Shown: piece by piece, positions 1-10,290 of the stretch | How positions within the stretch are numbered: position 1 is the stretch's first letter | How the letters are laid out: each line of letters starts with the position of its first letter | DNA from: Rapana venosa | Lineage: Eukaryota; Mollusca; Gastropoda; Neogastropoda; Muricidae | Direction of reading: 5' to 3' | Assembly: GCA_028751875.1 (NCBI GenBank) | Contig: CM054140.1 | Location: 32,535,908 to 32,599,907, forward strand | DNA: 64,000 nt | Translations under genes and position numbers: made by a program | The notes under the pieces: model-generated | What the model was told of the DNA's origin: nothing | The model's database searches: none | What the model saw: only the letters and a program-made list of their open reading frames with translations

Positions 1-99
1 TTCTATTCCCCCCCCCCCCCCTCCTCCCATCCCTGGACCAAAACCCTCTTGGCACACAGGTACATACATGAGCATAACAAGAATACCGTAGTGACAGGA

Positions 100-530
100 A
101 AACCCCAGCAGAATGACGGGTATCTTTATCCTTCTGTTTGGGAAGTGATAGAAGTGTGTAACCATCAAGGCATTCCTATGAAGGGATTAAGAGGAAACGC
201 TTCTTTTTTTTTAAAATTACAGATTATACATCTACTGTTATTTGGGAAGAGAGTGAACAGTTTTAATTTTAACTCATGTATAAAATGCACATAACAATCA
301 AGGGGTTAAAAGAGAAAAAAACAACAACAACAAATGCAACAGAACTACAGAATCTATTTTACCGGTCTGTTCGGGAAATGAGAGAACTCTTTTGACCATC
401 ACCTCACATAAATGGGAATTACAAAGAAGGGGTTTAATTTGAGGCCATATCTGCTGTTCTGCTTATGAAGTGGGTGTACTGTTTAACCCTCAACTCACGT
501 AAAATGGGCATAACAATCAACAGGTTATAA
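100..530 (-). pseudogene. Degenerate tandem copies of a P450 exon-4-like segment
   Basis: Three to four loosely repeated blocks, spaced roughly 100-130 bp, resemble the 3' half of the P450 exon seen intact at 1285-1378 and 39370-39466. The clearest block is about 357-410: read on the minus strand it gives LCEVMVKRVLSFPEQTG, close to VCEVMVKKFASFPNRA of the intact exon, and it ends in a GTAAAA that resembles a splice donor. The other blocks (about 110-180, 228-290, 447-520) keep only patches of similarity. None has a usable reading frame. I infer relics of local exon duplication; random similarity is possible for the weaker blocks. Confidence 0.4.
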
Positions 531-625
531 TGATAATAATGATTTATGGAATTTATATAGCGCTGATCTTGTGAAGCAAACAAATCAAAATGCTTGCATT
601 CACATCAATCACATGCATCCAACAA
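527..625 (-). repeat. ATT-tailed dispersed repeat (TATATAGCGC element)
   Basis: A short element with a (TAATGA)/(AAT) run followed by ATGGAATTTATATAGCGC and a segment around CAAATCAAA. The same core recurs at 5575-5645 (opposite strand), 49375-49460, 52415-52485 and 62950-63005 (opposite strand). This is the form expected of a retroposon 3' tail ending in an ATT microsatellite. Confidence 0.7.
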
Positions 626-721
626 TTCACAAAATTTAATAAGGTTAACAAGTTATACATTCACATTACACAGACACAAATACACACATACACAAATACA
701 CACATACACATACACAGACAC

Positions 722-908
722 ACTTCAGAGGGAACCAGCTACTAGATGGTTCAATTAGTCTTTCGCCCCTATACCCAAGTTTGACGATCGATTTGCACGT
801 CAGAATCGTTGCAGACCTCCATCAGAGTTTCCTCTGGCTTTGTCCTATTCAGGCATAGGTCACCATCTTTTGGGTCCCAATGGGCGTTCTCATGCTCCAC
901 CTCACTGA
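722..908 (-). pseudogene. 28S ribosomal RNA gene fragment, diverged
   Basis: Read on the minus strand, about 187 bp matches the conserved core of eukaryotic large-subunit rRNA. It begins GAGGTGGAGCATGAG, continues through AAAGATGGTGA, GGAAACTCT and GACGTGCAAATCGATCGTC, and ends GACTAATTGAACCATC, then CTAGTAGCTGGTTCCC. The match was recognised from knowledge of 28S, not by alignment. Several differences from the usual 28S are CG to TG or CA changes (AATTGAACC for AATCGAACC; CCTCTGAAG for CCTCCGAAG), as expected of methylated, non-functional DNA. It is far too short to be an rRNA gene and is bounded by CA/GT microsatellite on both sides. Confidence 0.88.
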
Positions 909-1009
909 CGACGTAAGTGTGTGTGTGTGTGTATATGTATGTGTGTGTGAGCGTGTGTATGTATGTGTGTGTGTAATTTGTATTTTGCAGTGTATTATCT
1001 TACTGGTTT

Positions 1010-1165
1010 TCTTCTTTTTTATTGGTACACTTTATTGGTAAAGGATGTAATAATGTAGCGCTTCAGTATTATCATTAAGAAATTTGTTGTTAGATAGATG
1101 GCTTGATGAAAAAAAGCAAAAGCATTGCTTACTCAATGTACCATCTGGAAATAAAAATTTGACTT
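1010..1165 (+). repeat. Dispersed repeat ending in AAATAAAAATTTG before a CA tract
   Basis: The last ~80 bp (a run of TTACTCAATGTACC, then GAAATAAAAATTTG, then a CA tract) recurs at 39762-39845. This is consistent with a retroposon 3' end whose tail seeded a microsatellite. Family not identified. Confidence 0.55.
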
Positions 1166-1284
1166 TGACACACACACAAACACAGTAATACGCTAAGGCA
1201 AGGTGATGGAGATGGAGGTTAAAAACCTAACAACCAACCAACAAACCAACACCAGCAGAATGAGACTAGAGGGTGTGTATTTAC

Positions 1285-1378
1285 CGCTCGGTTGGGGAAA
1301 TGAGCAAACTGCTTGACCATCAACTCACGAAGCAGGTCAAGGTCAGAGACCACCACCACAGGATTTGGCAAGTAGGTC
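1285..1378 (-). CDS. Cytochrome P450 gene B, exon 4
   Basis: This 94-nt exon encodes a Gly completed from the previous exon plus 31 residues, including VVVVSDLDLLRELMVKQF and ending FPNRA. This corresponds to the CYP3-clan segment in which the first beta-strands lead into helix B. The acceptor is GGGCAG and the donor GTAAAT. It joins in phase to the 53-nt exon at 2899-2951. The homologous exon of gene A (39370-39466) is one codon longer. Downstream exons would lie to the left of the window. The protein would be a microsomal heme monooxygenase; substrate cannot be told. Confidence 0.9.
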
Positions 1379-1445
1379 CTGCCCACAAAGAGAAATAGGT
1401 GTCAGTGAATAGAGATGGAGACTTGACTAATCATCATCTGTCACA

Positions 1446-1645
1446 GGGGGGGGGGCGGGGTAGCCTAGCGGTTAGAGTGTTACACTCACATTTGACGGCC
1501 TGGGACTGAACCTTGATGTGAGCCACCACCAAGACTTCCGTTCATGGGGATTTTTCCCTTGAATTTATCATCAGTTCTGACTCCACTCCCCTCCCCCTCC
1601 CCGAAAGTCCTTCGGATAAGACTATAAACCTCCCCTGTGGAGATA
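1446..1645 (+). repeat. tRNA-derived SINE family A, 5' part
   Basis: A G-rich start is followed by an A-box-like TAGCCTAGCGGTTAGAG and a decayed B box (GGGACTGAACC). The family body follows: a CTCCACTCCCC stretch, then GTCCTTCGGATAAGACTATAAACC. The 3' half is absent. It lies in an intron or flank of P450 gene B. Confidence 0.75.
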
Positions 1646-1699
1646 CCAGGTGCCTGTCACTTTAAACAGCATCCCCACACTCTGGAAACTCTGTGCTAG

Positions 1700-1945
1700 G
1701 AATTCCATCTTTTCTATCCTTCTCTGTGTTTCTGCCTTGTTCCTTTTCTTCCTGTCACCTCCTTCTTGTCTGTTTTCTGCCTTCTTGGCTCATTCTCCTG
1801 CCTTTTTTTTCCAGAAAGACTTAAAAGAGAACACTTCTCTCCCATGCTGGAGTCGGACGTGTTGGGCCTGACTTGTCAGGCGCTTAACAGCAGCACAACA
1901 CATTTTCACTCGTATGACATGATAGTTGCTGTCTGAATCTTCGCC
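1700..1945 (+). repeat. Dispersed repeat shared with 33540-33725
   Basis: The block around TCTGCCTTCTTGG, the TGACTTGTCAGGCGCTTAA core and a GTTGCTGTC end is found in reverse orientation at 33540-33725. It is non-coding and its class is unknown. Confidence 0.6.
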
Positions 1946-2094
1946 GAAGAAGACTATAAACTGAAGCCCTGAGTGCGAACGCATACAAACCATTTTGCTC
2001 ACACATCAAACCCTGTTCCACCCACTGGAAGAGAAAACCATTAGTGATGGTTACAACAGATGACCAAATAAACCCCCCAAAAAACATAAGCACA

Positions 2095-2190
2095 CTGGTG
2101 TAAAGTTTAGACATCACTCCTGAAGTTGGATTGCGGCTGCCTGAATGGTGGGCAAAAGTGGTCGCACATGCAGAAAACTTCACCAGTGGT
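2095..2190 (+). repeat. SINE family D, 3' end
   Basis: This carries the family D 3' module (GCGGCTGCCTGAATGGTGGG, then CACCAGTGGTGA). The tRNA head is missing, as in most copies in this window. Confidence 0.65.
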
Positions 2191-2319
2191 GACCCTTGCA
2201 GCTAAGGAAAGACAACGACAAATAATCATCTCCACACGACTTCAGATGACCACCTACGGTCAGTGCAGTGGGCAATGCAACCTATGGTCCAGTGAACATG
2301 CTTTGAAAATACAGACTGA

Positions 2320-2610
2320 CACACACACAGTCAAATGCACGCACACACACATACAAACACACACCCTGCATGCATGCATGCACACACACATGCATATATA
2401 TGCACACATGTGCTCATCATTAGAGAGCTAGAGATGCGTAAACAACATTATATAAAAAACAGCAAAATCTGTGGTGTGGTGTGGTGTGGTGTGGTGGTGG
2501 TTGGGGTGTGTGTGTATGTGTGTGTGTGCATTTTGTTTGTGTCCACATGCAAATGTGTTTGTAAACATGCATTTGCACATTCCTGCATGTGATATGCAAG
2601 CACAAAGTCT
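2320..2610. repeat. CA/GT-rich low-complexity region
   Basis: Imperfect (CA)n at 2321-2410 and (GGTGT)n/(GT)n at 2470-2550. The short ORFs over it are low-complexity Cys-Val or His-Thr peptides and are not genes. Confidence 0.85.
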
Positions 2611-2898
2611 GAGTCACTATGTGATTGTGTGAATGCTTGTGTGTGAATGAATATACCTGAAAAGAGTCTGAGTGAATCAGAATAGTTATGCCTAAAAGGG
2701 AGGAAAAAAAAGAGAAAGAACTGCACACATTTCATCATAAAAATATGCCGACCTTATGACAAGCAAAAACACACACACATACACACACACGCATACACAC
2801 AAACACACAGATATGAACTAAAACTCAACCACCTTTTGATATCAAACATAAACCTACGAACAGAAACTAAGAGAAAAGACCCGCTGTTGGCCACTCAC

Positions 2899-2951
2899 CC
2901 AAAGATATTTCCATACTCTTTCTTCCACTGAACAAAGACGTCACATATTCC
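2899..2951 (-). CDS. Cytochrome P450 gene B, exon 3
   Basis: This 53-nt exon encodes GICDVFVQWKKEYGNIFG, the helix-A region of a CYP3-clan P450 (the W-x3-YG pattern). The acceptor is ATTTGCAG and the donor GTGAGT. The exon starts in phase 0 and ends with two bases of a Gly codon, exactly as in the 53-nt exon of gene A at 41209-41261, which reads GICNACVEWRKKYGKCFG. Identical length and phase with about 55 percent residue identity show that the two are tandem paralogues. Confidence 0.9.
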
Positions 2952-3902
2952 CTGCAAATATGCAAATTTCATCAGGACTAGCACATTTTAAACATTGCAT
3001 ATGTACACATGTATGATGTAATCATATATACATTTATATTCATATAGCATAATACCAAGAAAGAAAGGCATGAGTGCGTGCATGCCTCTGTGTGTGTGCA
3101 TGCACATGTATTGATTTCTATCTCTTTCAAAGACTCAAAGCTAAAGGCCTGCAAAAGTAACTCTTTGCCCTCTCCTCCCCCCCCCAAAAAAAAAGCCACC
3201 CCCTCCCACCACAAACAAACAACAAACCACCACCTACCAACCAATCAATCAATCAATCAATCAACCAACCAACAGCCAGCAACAGGACAGTTTAAAGGAA
3301 CAAAGAGAGTACACATGCGACACTCCAGTACATATTGAGTTGCATTGCACCAGTGGCCAATATTTAATTATTGACATGTTATCAATCTGCAATAGAAAGG
3401 CTATTCAATACAACAACAAGATTGAAAATCGGACAACTCTATCAAAAATTATTACATATTGAAACGCTAGACTGCAGGAAGTGACAAACAGACAGGTTTT
3501 GCATGATAATAGGTGGTCAGAATGAGGGCTTGGGTGTTTTTAAAGGCGTTTTTAAAGCAAAAGGACACAAACTTACACCTTGATATTTCAGCACATGGTA
3601 GAATAATGGCCATAGTTTCGAAATCAATAAAAAATCTCAAAATCAACAACTTGACCCCCACCTGCCTAAAACGGCTCTTAGCAGAAAAGTGGGTCAGGTG
3701 CAAAGCGACTCATTTTGTGGTGGAGTGTCACAACAACTCGGCATACAAGCCTATGAAACAGAAGACAGCTGAGAAAACAATCCAAGCAAAAACATGTATA
3801 TATACATACACACAGTCGCCAGCTCTAATCAGGCTTATGCAACTACCAGTTCTTATCAAGCGAGTGTATGTTATGTTATTTTTATTTAATTTTATCATGC
3901 TG

Positions 3903-4025
3903 TTGTTGTTCCTCCGCTAGAGCTCCGCGGTTCATCGATGGTGAGATTTTTTGTGTGTGTGACCATTTTTGTCCACCATGAAGGCATCCACATTCAAGCT
4001 TTGGGGACGATGCCTGAACTCCAGA
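3903..4025 (-). repeat. SINE family D, 3' module
   Basis: Begins TTCCTCCGCTAGAGCTCC and continues GGTTCATCGATGGTGAG and TGTCCACCATGAAGG, the reverse complement of the family D 3' end. Sits between exons 1 and 3 of P450 gene B. Confidence 0.7.
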
Positions 4026-4164
4026 CCACTGTCATGTGTTAAAAAAAGAAGTGGAAACCCAAATTCCTACCACCTAAAGGGTCTGCTCTTTCAAAAGGTG
4101 GAATAAGCTTTTAAGGGCGTGTGCAAAACGTTCTGCTTTGTTTGCACATGGTCCTCGTGTAAAA

Positions 4165-4370
4165 AGTTAAAGTTAAAGAGTCCCTAACCTATAAGTCCTT
4201 AGGGAGCGAGGCTTCGAGACCTCACTTCCTAGGCCCAAGCATATTGGAGCGCGCCCATCTCCTCTCCCCGCTGCTTCCTGTTGTATAGTCTCACCCAAAG
4301 GACTTTCGCTTCGGGCAGTTAAGTTGGCACTAATGTTATTCGAGGGGAAAAAATTCCCTGTGCACGATAA
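4165..4370 (-). repeat. Chimeric SINE fragment (families B and A)
   Basis: The left part (CTAACCTATAAG through CGAGACCTCACTTCCT to CATCTCCTCTCC) resembles family B. From about 4285 (AGTCTCACCCAAAGGAC through GTTGGCACTAATGTTA) it matches family A in reverse. I read it as one SINE inserted next to, or recombined with, the other. Confidence 0.55.
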
Positions 4371-4491
4371 TCTCATGAGTGCAAGTACTTACCACTAGCT
4401 ATTCGCCCCCTTACGTATTTTATAAACAGGGAAGCCAGCAAGAACTGTCTTTTTTTCTCATTTTTTTCTGTGGAGAGACAGAGAGTGCACC

Positions 4492-4492
<1 letters not shown>

Positions 4493-4522
<30 letters not shown>
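4493..4522. repeat. Poly-C tract, 30 bp
   Basis: Uninterrupted run of 30 C followed by a short CA run. It is one of many long C or G homopolymers in this window. Confidence 0.95.
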
Positions 4523-5006
4523 ACACACCATATACACAGGCTCGCCCACAGACAAAACAAACCAAAACAGTACAGCAAGTAAATCAACAGCCCCTCCCCC
4601 CCCTTTCCCCAAAATAACGTTCTCACAAATGAAGGAAAATATTGAAGACAGTATAAAAGTTTATTTTTAAAAACATGTTTAGGAATATGCGAAGAACTTG
4701 CCTGTTTTGCACCCGTCGTGTGTTCCGAGTGAGAATGACGGAGGCGTTGGTAGCCCCAAACCTCTAAAAAACGCTGAGTGTCTCCCTAGTTTTGCCTTCG
4801 AAATGATAAAGAGATTGTTTGCTCACTTGATTCAAAAATCAGGGTACATATGGAACATACCTGTTGTGTGTGTGCTGCGTGTTTGTGTCATTGTGTGTGT
4901 GTGTCGTTTTGTGGTGTCGTTTGTTTGTCATGTTTGTGTGTGGCATATGTTATGTGTTTGGGAGTTGAAAGAGAATATATCAAAGATGTATCATTGATGA
5001 CATGAG

Positions 5007-5290
5007 TGTGTGTGTGTTGTTTTGGGTTTGGTGTGTGTGTGTGTTGTGTGTGTGTGGTGTTGTGTGTGTGTGGTGACAAGACGAAAACGTGCAAGTGATG
5101 TATGCACAGTGTGTGTGTGTGTTGTGTTTGTGTGTGTGAGCGAGAGAGAGAGGAAGAGAGAGGGGCCCAGAGGAGAGAGAGGGAGAGAGAGAGAACTCTG
5201 AAAGAGAAAGAGAGAGAAACAGAGGCAGAGACAGAGAGACAGAGACTGAGAGAGAGAGAGAGAACATACAAGTGCACACACACACATGTC
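5007..5290. repeat. GT then GA microsatellite block
   Basis: Imperfect (GT)n to about 5140, then (GA)n mixed with CAGAGA to 5262. It runs directly into a 5'-truncated SINE family A copy. Confidence 0.9.
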
Positions 5291-5560
5291 CTTTGGATGA
5301 GACTATAAACTGAGGCCCCGTGTGCGAACGCATGCAGAACATCTTGTGCACACGTTAAATCTCGTCTAATATCACTTAGAAGTTAGAGTGAACAGACATT
5401 AAATTGAAGACAACAACAACATTCGCTTTTCGAAAGAGTAGGCCATTGTGTGCCGGTGGGAACAGATGACAAAATTTACAAAACCGCATACACACGGGAA
5501 CTGGATGTAAAAAAAAAAAGCACATGAGTGCTTATTCCATTATCCTTGATATTTAAAAAG
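5285..5560 (+). repeat. SINE family A, 5'-truncated
   Basis: Starts at GTCCTTTGGATGAGACTA and runs to the family tail (TTATTCCATTATCCTTGATA). It contains the typical AGAACATCTTG, GCCGGTGGGAACAG and CATACACACGGG segments. Confidence 0.85.
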
Positions 5561-5574
5561 AAAAAGTCATCTGA

Positions 5575-5645
5575 GCACTTTGATTTGTTGCTTTACAAGA
5601 TTCAGCGCTATATAAATTCCATACATTATTATTATTATTATTACT
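5575..5645 (+). repeat. TATATAGCGC-type ATT-tailed repeat
   Basis: TTGATTTGTTGCTTTACAAG, then CAGCGCTATATAAATTCC, then (ATT)n. It is the same element as at 527-625, in the other orientation. Confidence 0.7.
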
Positions 5646-5770
5646 CTGTGTTTTGTGTGGTGTGTGTGTGTGTGTGTGTGTGTGTTGTGTGGTGGTGTGT
5701 GTGGGAGTGTGGTGTGTGAGTGTGTGTGTATGTGCATGGGCACATGTGTGTGTTCAGAAGAAGAACTGAC

Positions 5771-5847
5771 CAGATGAAGTATATCAGTAGTGAGACAGCG
5801 GTGACAGCCAGCACAATGGTGACAGAGAACCAGCTCAAGATATCCAT
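5771..5847 (-). CDS. Cytochrome P450 gene B, exon 1 (start codon)
   Basis: A 77-nt coding exon from ATG at 5847. It encodes MDILSWFSVTIV, a hydrophobic run and a Tyr-Phe-Ile end, the N-terminal membrane anchor of a microsomal P450. It stops after two bases (TG) of a Trp codon at a GTCAGT donor. Exon 1 of gene A (47687-47763) has the same length, phase and MD-x-x-SW pattern. The ATG context (AACCATGG) is good. The next exon should start with G and carry the GIPGPTP motif, but no such exon is visible between 2952 and 5770, so the gene is broken, divergent there, or misassembled. Confidence 0.88.
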
Positions 5848-5935
5848 GGTTATGTCCCCTTTCAGTCAGTCTTCTGTCTTTCTCCTGTGTCTGAACCAGC
5901 GCTCTGCTCACCTGCTTCTTTGGACTGAAATAAAC
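5848..5935 (-). promoter_or_regulatory. Probable 5' leader of P450 gene B
   Basis: Non-repetitive sequence directly upstream of the start codon of gene B. Reading toward the gene it contains TTATTTCAG followed 13 bases later by GTGAGC, so a tiny non-coding exon is possible. No TATA box was identified. Further upstream lies only a GAT/AAT array. Confidence 0.3.
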
Positions 5936-5937
5936 GA

Positions 5938-6415
5938 ACATAACGACAATGATAGTGATGATGAATGTAATGATAATGAACACAATGATATTGATGATGA
6001 ACACAGTGACAAAGAACACGATGATAAATAATGAAGACAATGGCAATAAATAATGAGCACTATGATAATGAACACAATGATACTATATAGTGCTAAAGAA
6101 CACACTAGTGATGATGATAGTGAAAACAATCGTGTCAATGATAATGACATTGAACATAATGATGATGGTAATTATAATTGATTAATAATAAACAAAACGA
6201 TAAATGAACACAATTATGCCAATAATGATGATAATGATAACAAAAACTGATGGTGATCACAATGATGATGATAATGATAACAATGATGATGGTGATGATA
6301 ATGCTGCAGCTTCTGCTGATCATAATGATGACAACAACAGCAGCAATGTTAACGGTGACATTAAAAATAATGATAACTTTAACTATAACAATGATAATGA
6401 TGATAACAATAAGTC
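5938..6415. repeat. Imperfect (GAT/AAT)n trinucleotide array
   Basis: About 480 bp of GATGAT, AATGAT and AACAAT units with scattered ACACAATGA variants. The ORFs through it encode Asp/Asn/His runs and are not genes. Confidence 0.9.
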
Positions 6416-6419
6416 ATGC

Positions 6420-7075
6420 AGGCATCCTGCGTCTGTACACGTCACACATGGGTATGTGTGTACTCCTCATTGTGATTGAAAAAAAAAAGTTTACTATTAT
6501 CATGGTTCTTAGTTTGAAATTTATCACGAAAAGACTAGAGTCAAGGTAATAAAGAAAACAAACCCGTCAACCAGTCTAATACAACAACAACAACTACAAC
6601 AACAGTAACAACAAAACTGCTTCAAGATTACTTTGCTCACAGACTTCAAAAACCTCACCTTTCTAGATAATAGATTCTAACTTTAGATGAGCAATCTTCA
6701 TCTTGCCTACTGAGAAATCATACAAAGTACAGCTTACTATTTCTAGATTTAAAGAGATTAAAAATGTTCCTTAAAGCTTACTGATTGATTTTAAATCAAA
6801 CTAAGCACATCGCACTAGTCCAGATTCTAAGAGATTAAAAGTTTCAAACATACTCTGATATATATATATATATGTATGTATGTAAGAACCCACTATGACC
6901 TCACTCTTGATTCCATTACTGGCTTGAATACTGGTTTAATAAGAATTCAGTCTCTCAGTCTCACATTGTATTTAATGTATGTTATACAAGTACACATGTA
7001 CTTGCTGGTATTGCTTTATTTGGCAATAGCTCAACTGTCTGCCATGACTTTTATCAGGGGTTGTCATTGGTACAT
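6420..7075. other. Unique AT-rich spacer, nothing recognised
   Basis: Apart from a short (AC)(AAC) run near 6580-6620 and (TA)n at 6860-6875, I see no coding, RNA or repeat signature. Confidence 0.5.
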
Positions 7076-7076
7076 C

Positions 7077-7528
7077 CCCCCCCCCCCCCCCCCCACTCCC
7101 CGCCATCCCCCCTGGGGCCCCCAACTGGGCACCCCATGGGCTATGAAAAAGACACCCCCACCCCCACCCCCAAAAAAAAAAAAAAAACCACTCAAACAAA
7201 GCACAAAGCAACCAAAAAACAAAAAAACCCAATTTGGGGGGGGGGGGAGAGAGAAAGAAGAGAGGAGAGAGAAGAAGAGAAATAATTGAGTAAAAGAGAG
7301 AGAGAAAGAGTGGGACACGGTAGCACTAAATTGTGGTGAGGTGAGAAAAATAGAGAAAGAACGATGTGGTGGGAGAAAAGAGGAGAGAGGAAAGAAGAAG
7401 AAAGGAAGAGCAGGAGGGAAAGAGGAGGCCCCCCCCCCCCATGGTGTGGTGGTTTGTAGGAGAGAGAGAGAAAAAAAATAGAGAGAGAGGGGGGGGAGAA
7501 ATGAGGGGGAGAGAAAAAAGAAAAAGAG

Positions 7529-7561
<33 letters not shown>

Positions 7562-7640
7562 GGGGGTGTGAAGGGGAGAAGAGAGAGAGAAAAAGGGGGG
7601 CGAGTGTGTTGTGGTGTGGGAGAGAGAGAGAGAGAGAGAG

Positions 7641-7671
<31 letters not shown>

Positions 7672-7914
7672 AAAAAAATAGAGAGAGCGAGGTGTGTGTG
7701 TGTTTTTGGGGGGGGGGGAGAGAGAGAGGAGAAAAAGAGAGTGTGTGGGGTGTGGGGTTTTGTGTGTGTGTGTGTGTGTGGGGGGGGGGTGTGTGGGTGG
7801 GGTTTTGTTTGGTGTGTGTGTATGTGTGTGTGTGTGTGTGTTTGTGGTGTGTATTTTGTGTTTGTGTGTGTGTTATGTGTGTGTGTTTGTAATGTGTGTG
7901 TGTGTGTTGTGTTG

Positions 7915-7947
<33 letters not shown>

Positions 7948-7960
7948 ACACAGAGGAAAT
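7077..7960. repeat. Very long low-complexity block: poly-C, poly-G, (GA)n, (GT)n
   Basis: Starts with poly-C near 7077-7094, then G/A-rich sequence, (GA)n at 7617-7690 and (GT)n to about 7950. The 319-codon minus-strand ORF over it (7064-8023) is Ser/His/Thr/Pro low complexity with no domain, so it is not a gene. Confidence 0.9.
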
Positions 7961-8330
7961 TATGACACTGGAAGGTCTGCTGACCTTGGAGATCATTAAA
8001 AAAAAATCTCCTTTAGTTTGCAACCTTGGCTACACACTCACTATCAGTATCCATGATCATGGTCTGATAAGCTTAGTTACAGCACTAGTCAACCCTGCAC
8101 TGCCTTCAAGCCCCTTCCCAAGTAGGGACCTGTCTGTCTCGCCCCAAATAGCATTGCTGCAAGGGAAGGAAACACAGAAAGAATTTTTTTTTTAAATAAA
8201 AGGAAGAAAGAGAGAGAGAGAGAAAAATTTTTTTTGAGAGCTAAAAGCATAAGCAACAAAATAAAACTGAGAGAAAACACAGAACATGTATGCACATGAG
8301 TGAAGAAGGCACACACACACAAACACAAAC

Positions 8331-8645
8331 TAGGGGGATGGCATAGCCTAGTGGTTAGAACATTGCACTTGCAATCTGACGACCTGGGTTTGATTCCCAT
8401 TCAAGGGGATATTTTCCCCTGGAGTTAACATCAGTGCAGACTCCACTCTCCCCAAAAGTCCTTTGGATGAGACTATAAACCCAGGTCCCACATTAAATCC
8501 TGTGCAGCTTTTCGTAAGATTAGGCCATTGTGTGCCGGTGGGAACAGATGACAGAATTTACAAAACCGCATACACACGGGGACTGGATGTAAAAAAGCAC
8601 ATAAGTGCTTATTCCATTATCCTTGATATAAAAGAATAAGTAAAA
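8331..8645 (+). repeat. tRNA-derived SINE family A, full length
   Basis: This ~315-bp copy shows the whole plan. The A-box region is TAGCCTAGTGGTTAGAAC and the B box GGGTTTGATTCCC. The body follows (CCTGGAGTTAACATCAGTGC, GTCCTTTGGATGAGACTA, GCCGGTGGGAACAGATGAC), then the tail (TTATTCCATTATCC...AAAGAATAAG). It has an internal RNA polymerase III promoter layout and no coding capacity. Confidence 0.85.
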
Positions 8646-8825
8646 ATAATTACATACAATAAATAACACAAGCATGTATACACACACAAAGTGGGTGAGA
8701 ATCAGTTTTTCTTTAAAAGCCCATTAAAAGAAAAAAAAAAACCCCAAATAAACAAACAACTATTTTCATCTAGATCTCTTTACCTACAGATCTATCTTGC
8801 TATCCAGCCTATCTATGCACACACT

Positions 8826-8859
<34 letters not shown>

Positions 8860-9535
8860 AATTAATTTTGACTTGTGGCTGATCAGCTAATGACAAAATG
8901 TTTTTTTTTAATGGCTGTCTATAGGAGCTGCTCACAACTGCAGTACAGATCGAAATGACACACCACTTCCAAAGACACGCAAACAGCCGTGTACAAGGCT
9001 AGGCTAGTAACACATGACCCTAGCTTTAGAAAGGTAGGCAGCCATCCAGTTTTGCTTCCATGACTTCAGCTTGTTGCAAAATCAAAACAAGCTGATTTAA
9101 GGATGAAGTTTTAGCACTTACCTTCCTTGTCTGCTACAAGCCTTTGGAATCAAGCTGAAGCTGAGAATGATTATTTCCGATTTACAAAATCAAACAAGAG
9201 TCAGTCACTTGTTGTAGCTCGAAGAGCGACCAGTTTTTTGTGTGTGATTATTTTTAGGTCTCAGCGAAGAGGGAGTGTGTTGTTGTGGAGAGGAAGCGAC
9301 AGAGTTGCCCTTTCAAAGAGAAGGCTAGAGAGATCTACCTCCAGTTCAGTGTGCTGTGTACCCTTACCGTCAATGGGTACTCATGTACTCTATTTTCTTC
9401 CTCTCCTTTTGCGGAAAAATGAATAAGCATTTCAGTTTTAGTCAAAGAGGAGGGTGTTGTGTTGGCCTGATCCTATGACAAAGAAAGCTGGGTTCTGCAT
9501 GGGCACTCCATTTAGGGAAAAATGACTTATCTATT
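8646..9535. other. Spacer without recognised gene
   Basis: Contains a (GA)n tract at 8829-8856. A 99-codon ORF at 9127-9426 (plus) has no recognisable domain and no intron/exon context. I do not call it a gene. Confidence 0.45.
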
Positions 9536-9547
9536 CAGGTTCAAATT

Positions 9548-9622
9548 AGTGTGTGTGTGTGTGGTATGTGTGTGTGTTGTGTGCTGTGAGTGACGATTTT
9601 TCTCTCTCTCTCCCTCTCTCTC

Positions 9623-9656
<34 letters not shown>

Positions 9657-9667
9657 ACGCACGCACG

Positions 9668-9698
<31 letters not shown>

Positions 9699-9700
9699 GA
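9548..9700. repeat. GT, CT and CA microsatellite cluster
   Basis: (GT)n near 9549-9585, (CT)n at 9601-9656, then (CA)n at 9667-9695. It abuts SINE family A fragments. Confidence 0.9.
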
Positions 9701-10050
9701 ACATCTTGCTAGCACATTAAAACTTGTTCCGCGTTTTGAAAGAGTAGGCAATTTGTGAGCCGGTGTGAACAGATGATAAAATGTACAAAAACCGCATGCA
9801 GACGGGAACTAGATGTAAATAGGGGGGAAAAAAAGGACGTGAGCGCTTATTCCATTATCCTGCGCACACGTTAAAACCTGTTCTACATTTCGGAAGAGTA
9901 GCCCATTGTGCACCGGTGGGAACGATGACAAAATTTACAAAACTGCATACACACGGGGACTAGTTGGAAAAAAAAAGCACATGGGTGCTTATCCATTATC
10001 CTGAAAATAAAAGAATAACTAAATAAATAAAATAAATCATCGGAATAGAA
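9697..10050 (+). repeat. Two tandem SINE family A 3' halves
   Basis: Two successive copies of the family A 3' half, each starting near the CACGTTAAAACCTG segment and ending in the TTCCATTATCC tail, at about 9697-9862 and 9863-10050. Either a tandem insertion or a local duplication. Confidence 0.75.
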
Positions 10051-10154
10051 GAACAAATACAATAAATAAACACACACACACATATGGAGAGAGAGATTTA
10101 TAGTTAAAATATATAAACATATTACACTCACACATACACACAATTTGTGCATAA

Positions 10155-10158
<4 letters not shown>

Positions 10159-10225
<67 letters not shown>

Positions 10226-10290
10226 AGAGTGTGTGTGTGTGTGTGTGTGTGGTGTGTGTCGCGCGCGCGCGCGTGCGTGCTTGTGTGCAC
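10159..10290. repeat. (GA)n-(GT)n-(GC)n compound microsatellite
   Basis: (GA)n to 10229, (GT)n to 10259, then alternating purine-pyrimidine GC to about 10290. Confidence 0.95.

Noticed and set aside
7064..8023. A 319-codon minus-strand ORF
   Set aside because: Entirely encoded by GA, GT, poly-C and poly-G tracts; Ser/Pro/His/Thr runs with no domain.
9127..9426. A 99-codon plus-strand ORF of ordinary composition
   Set aside because: No domain, no splice or promoter context, not extended in either direction; insufficient to call a gene.
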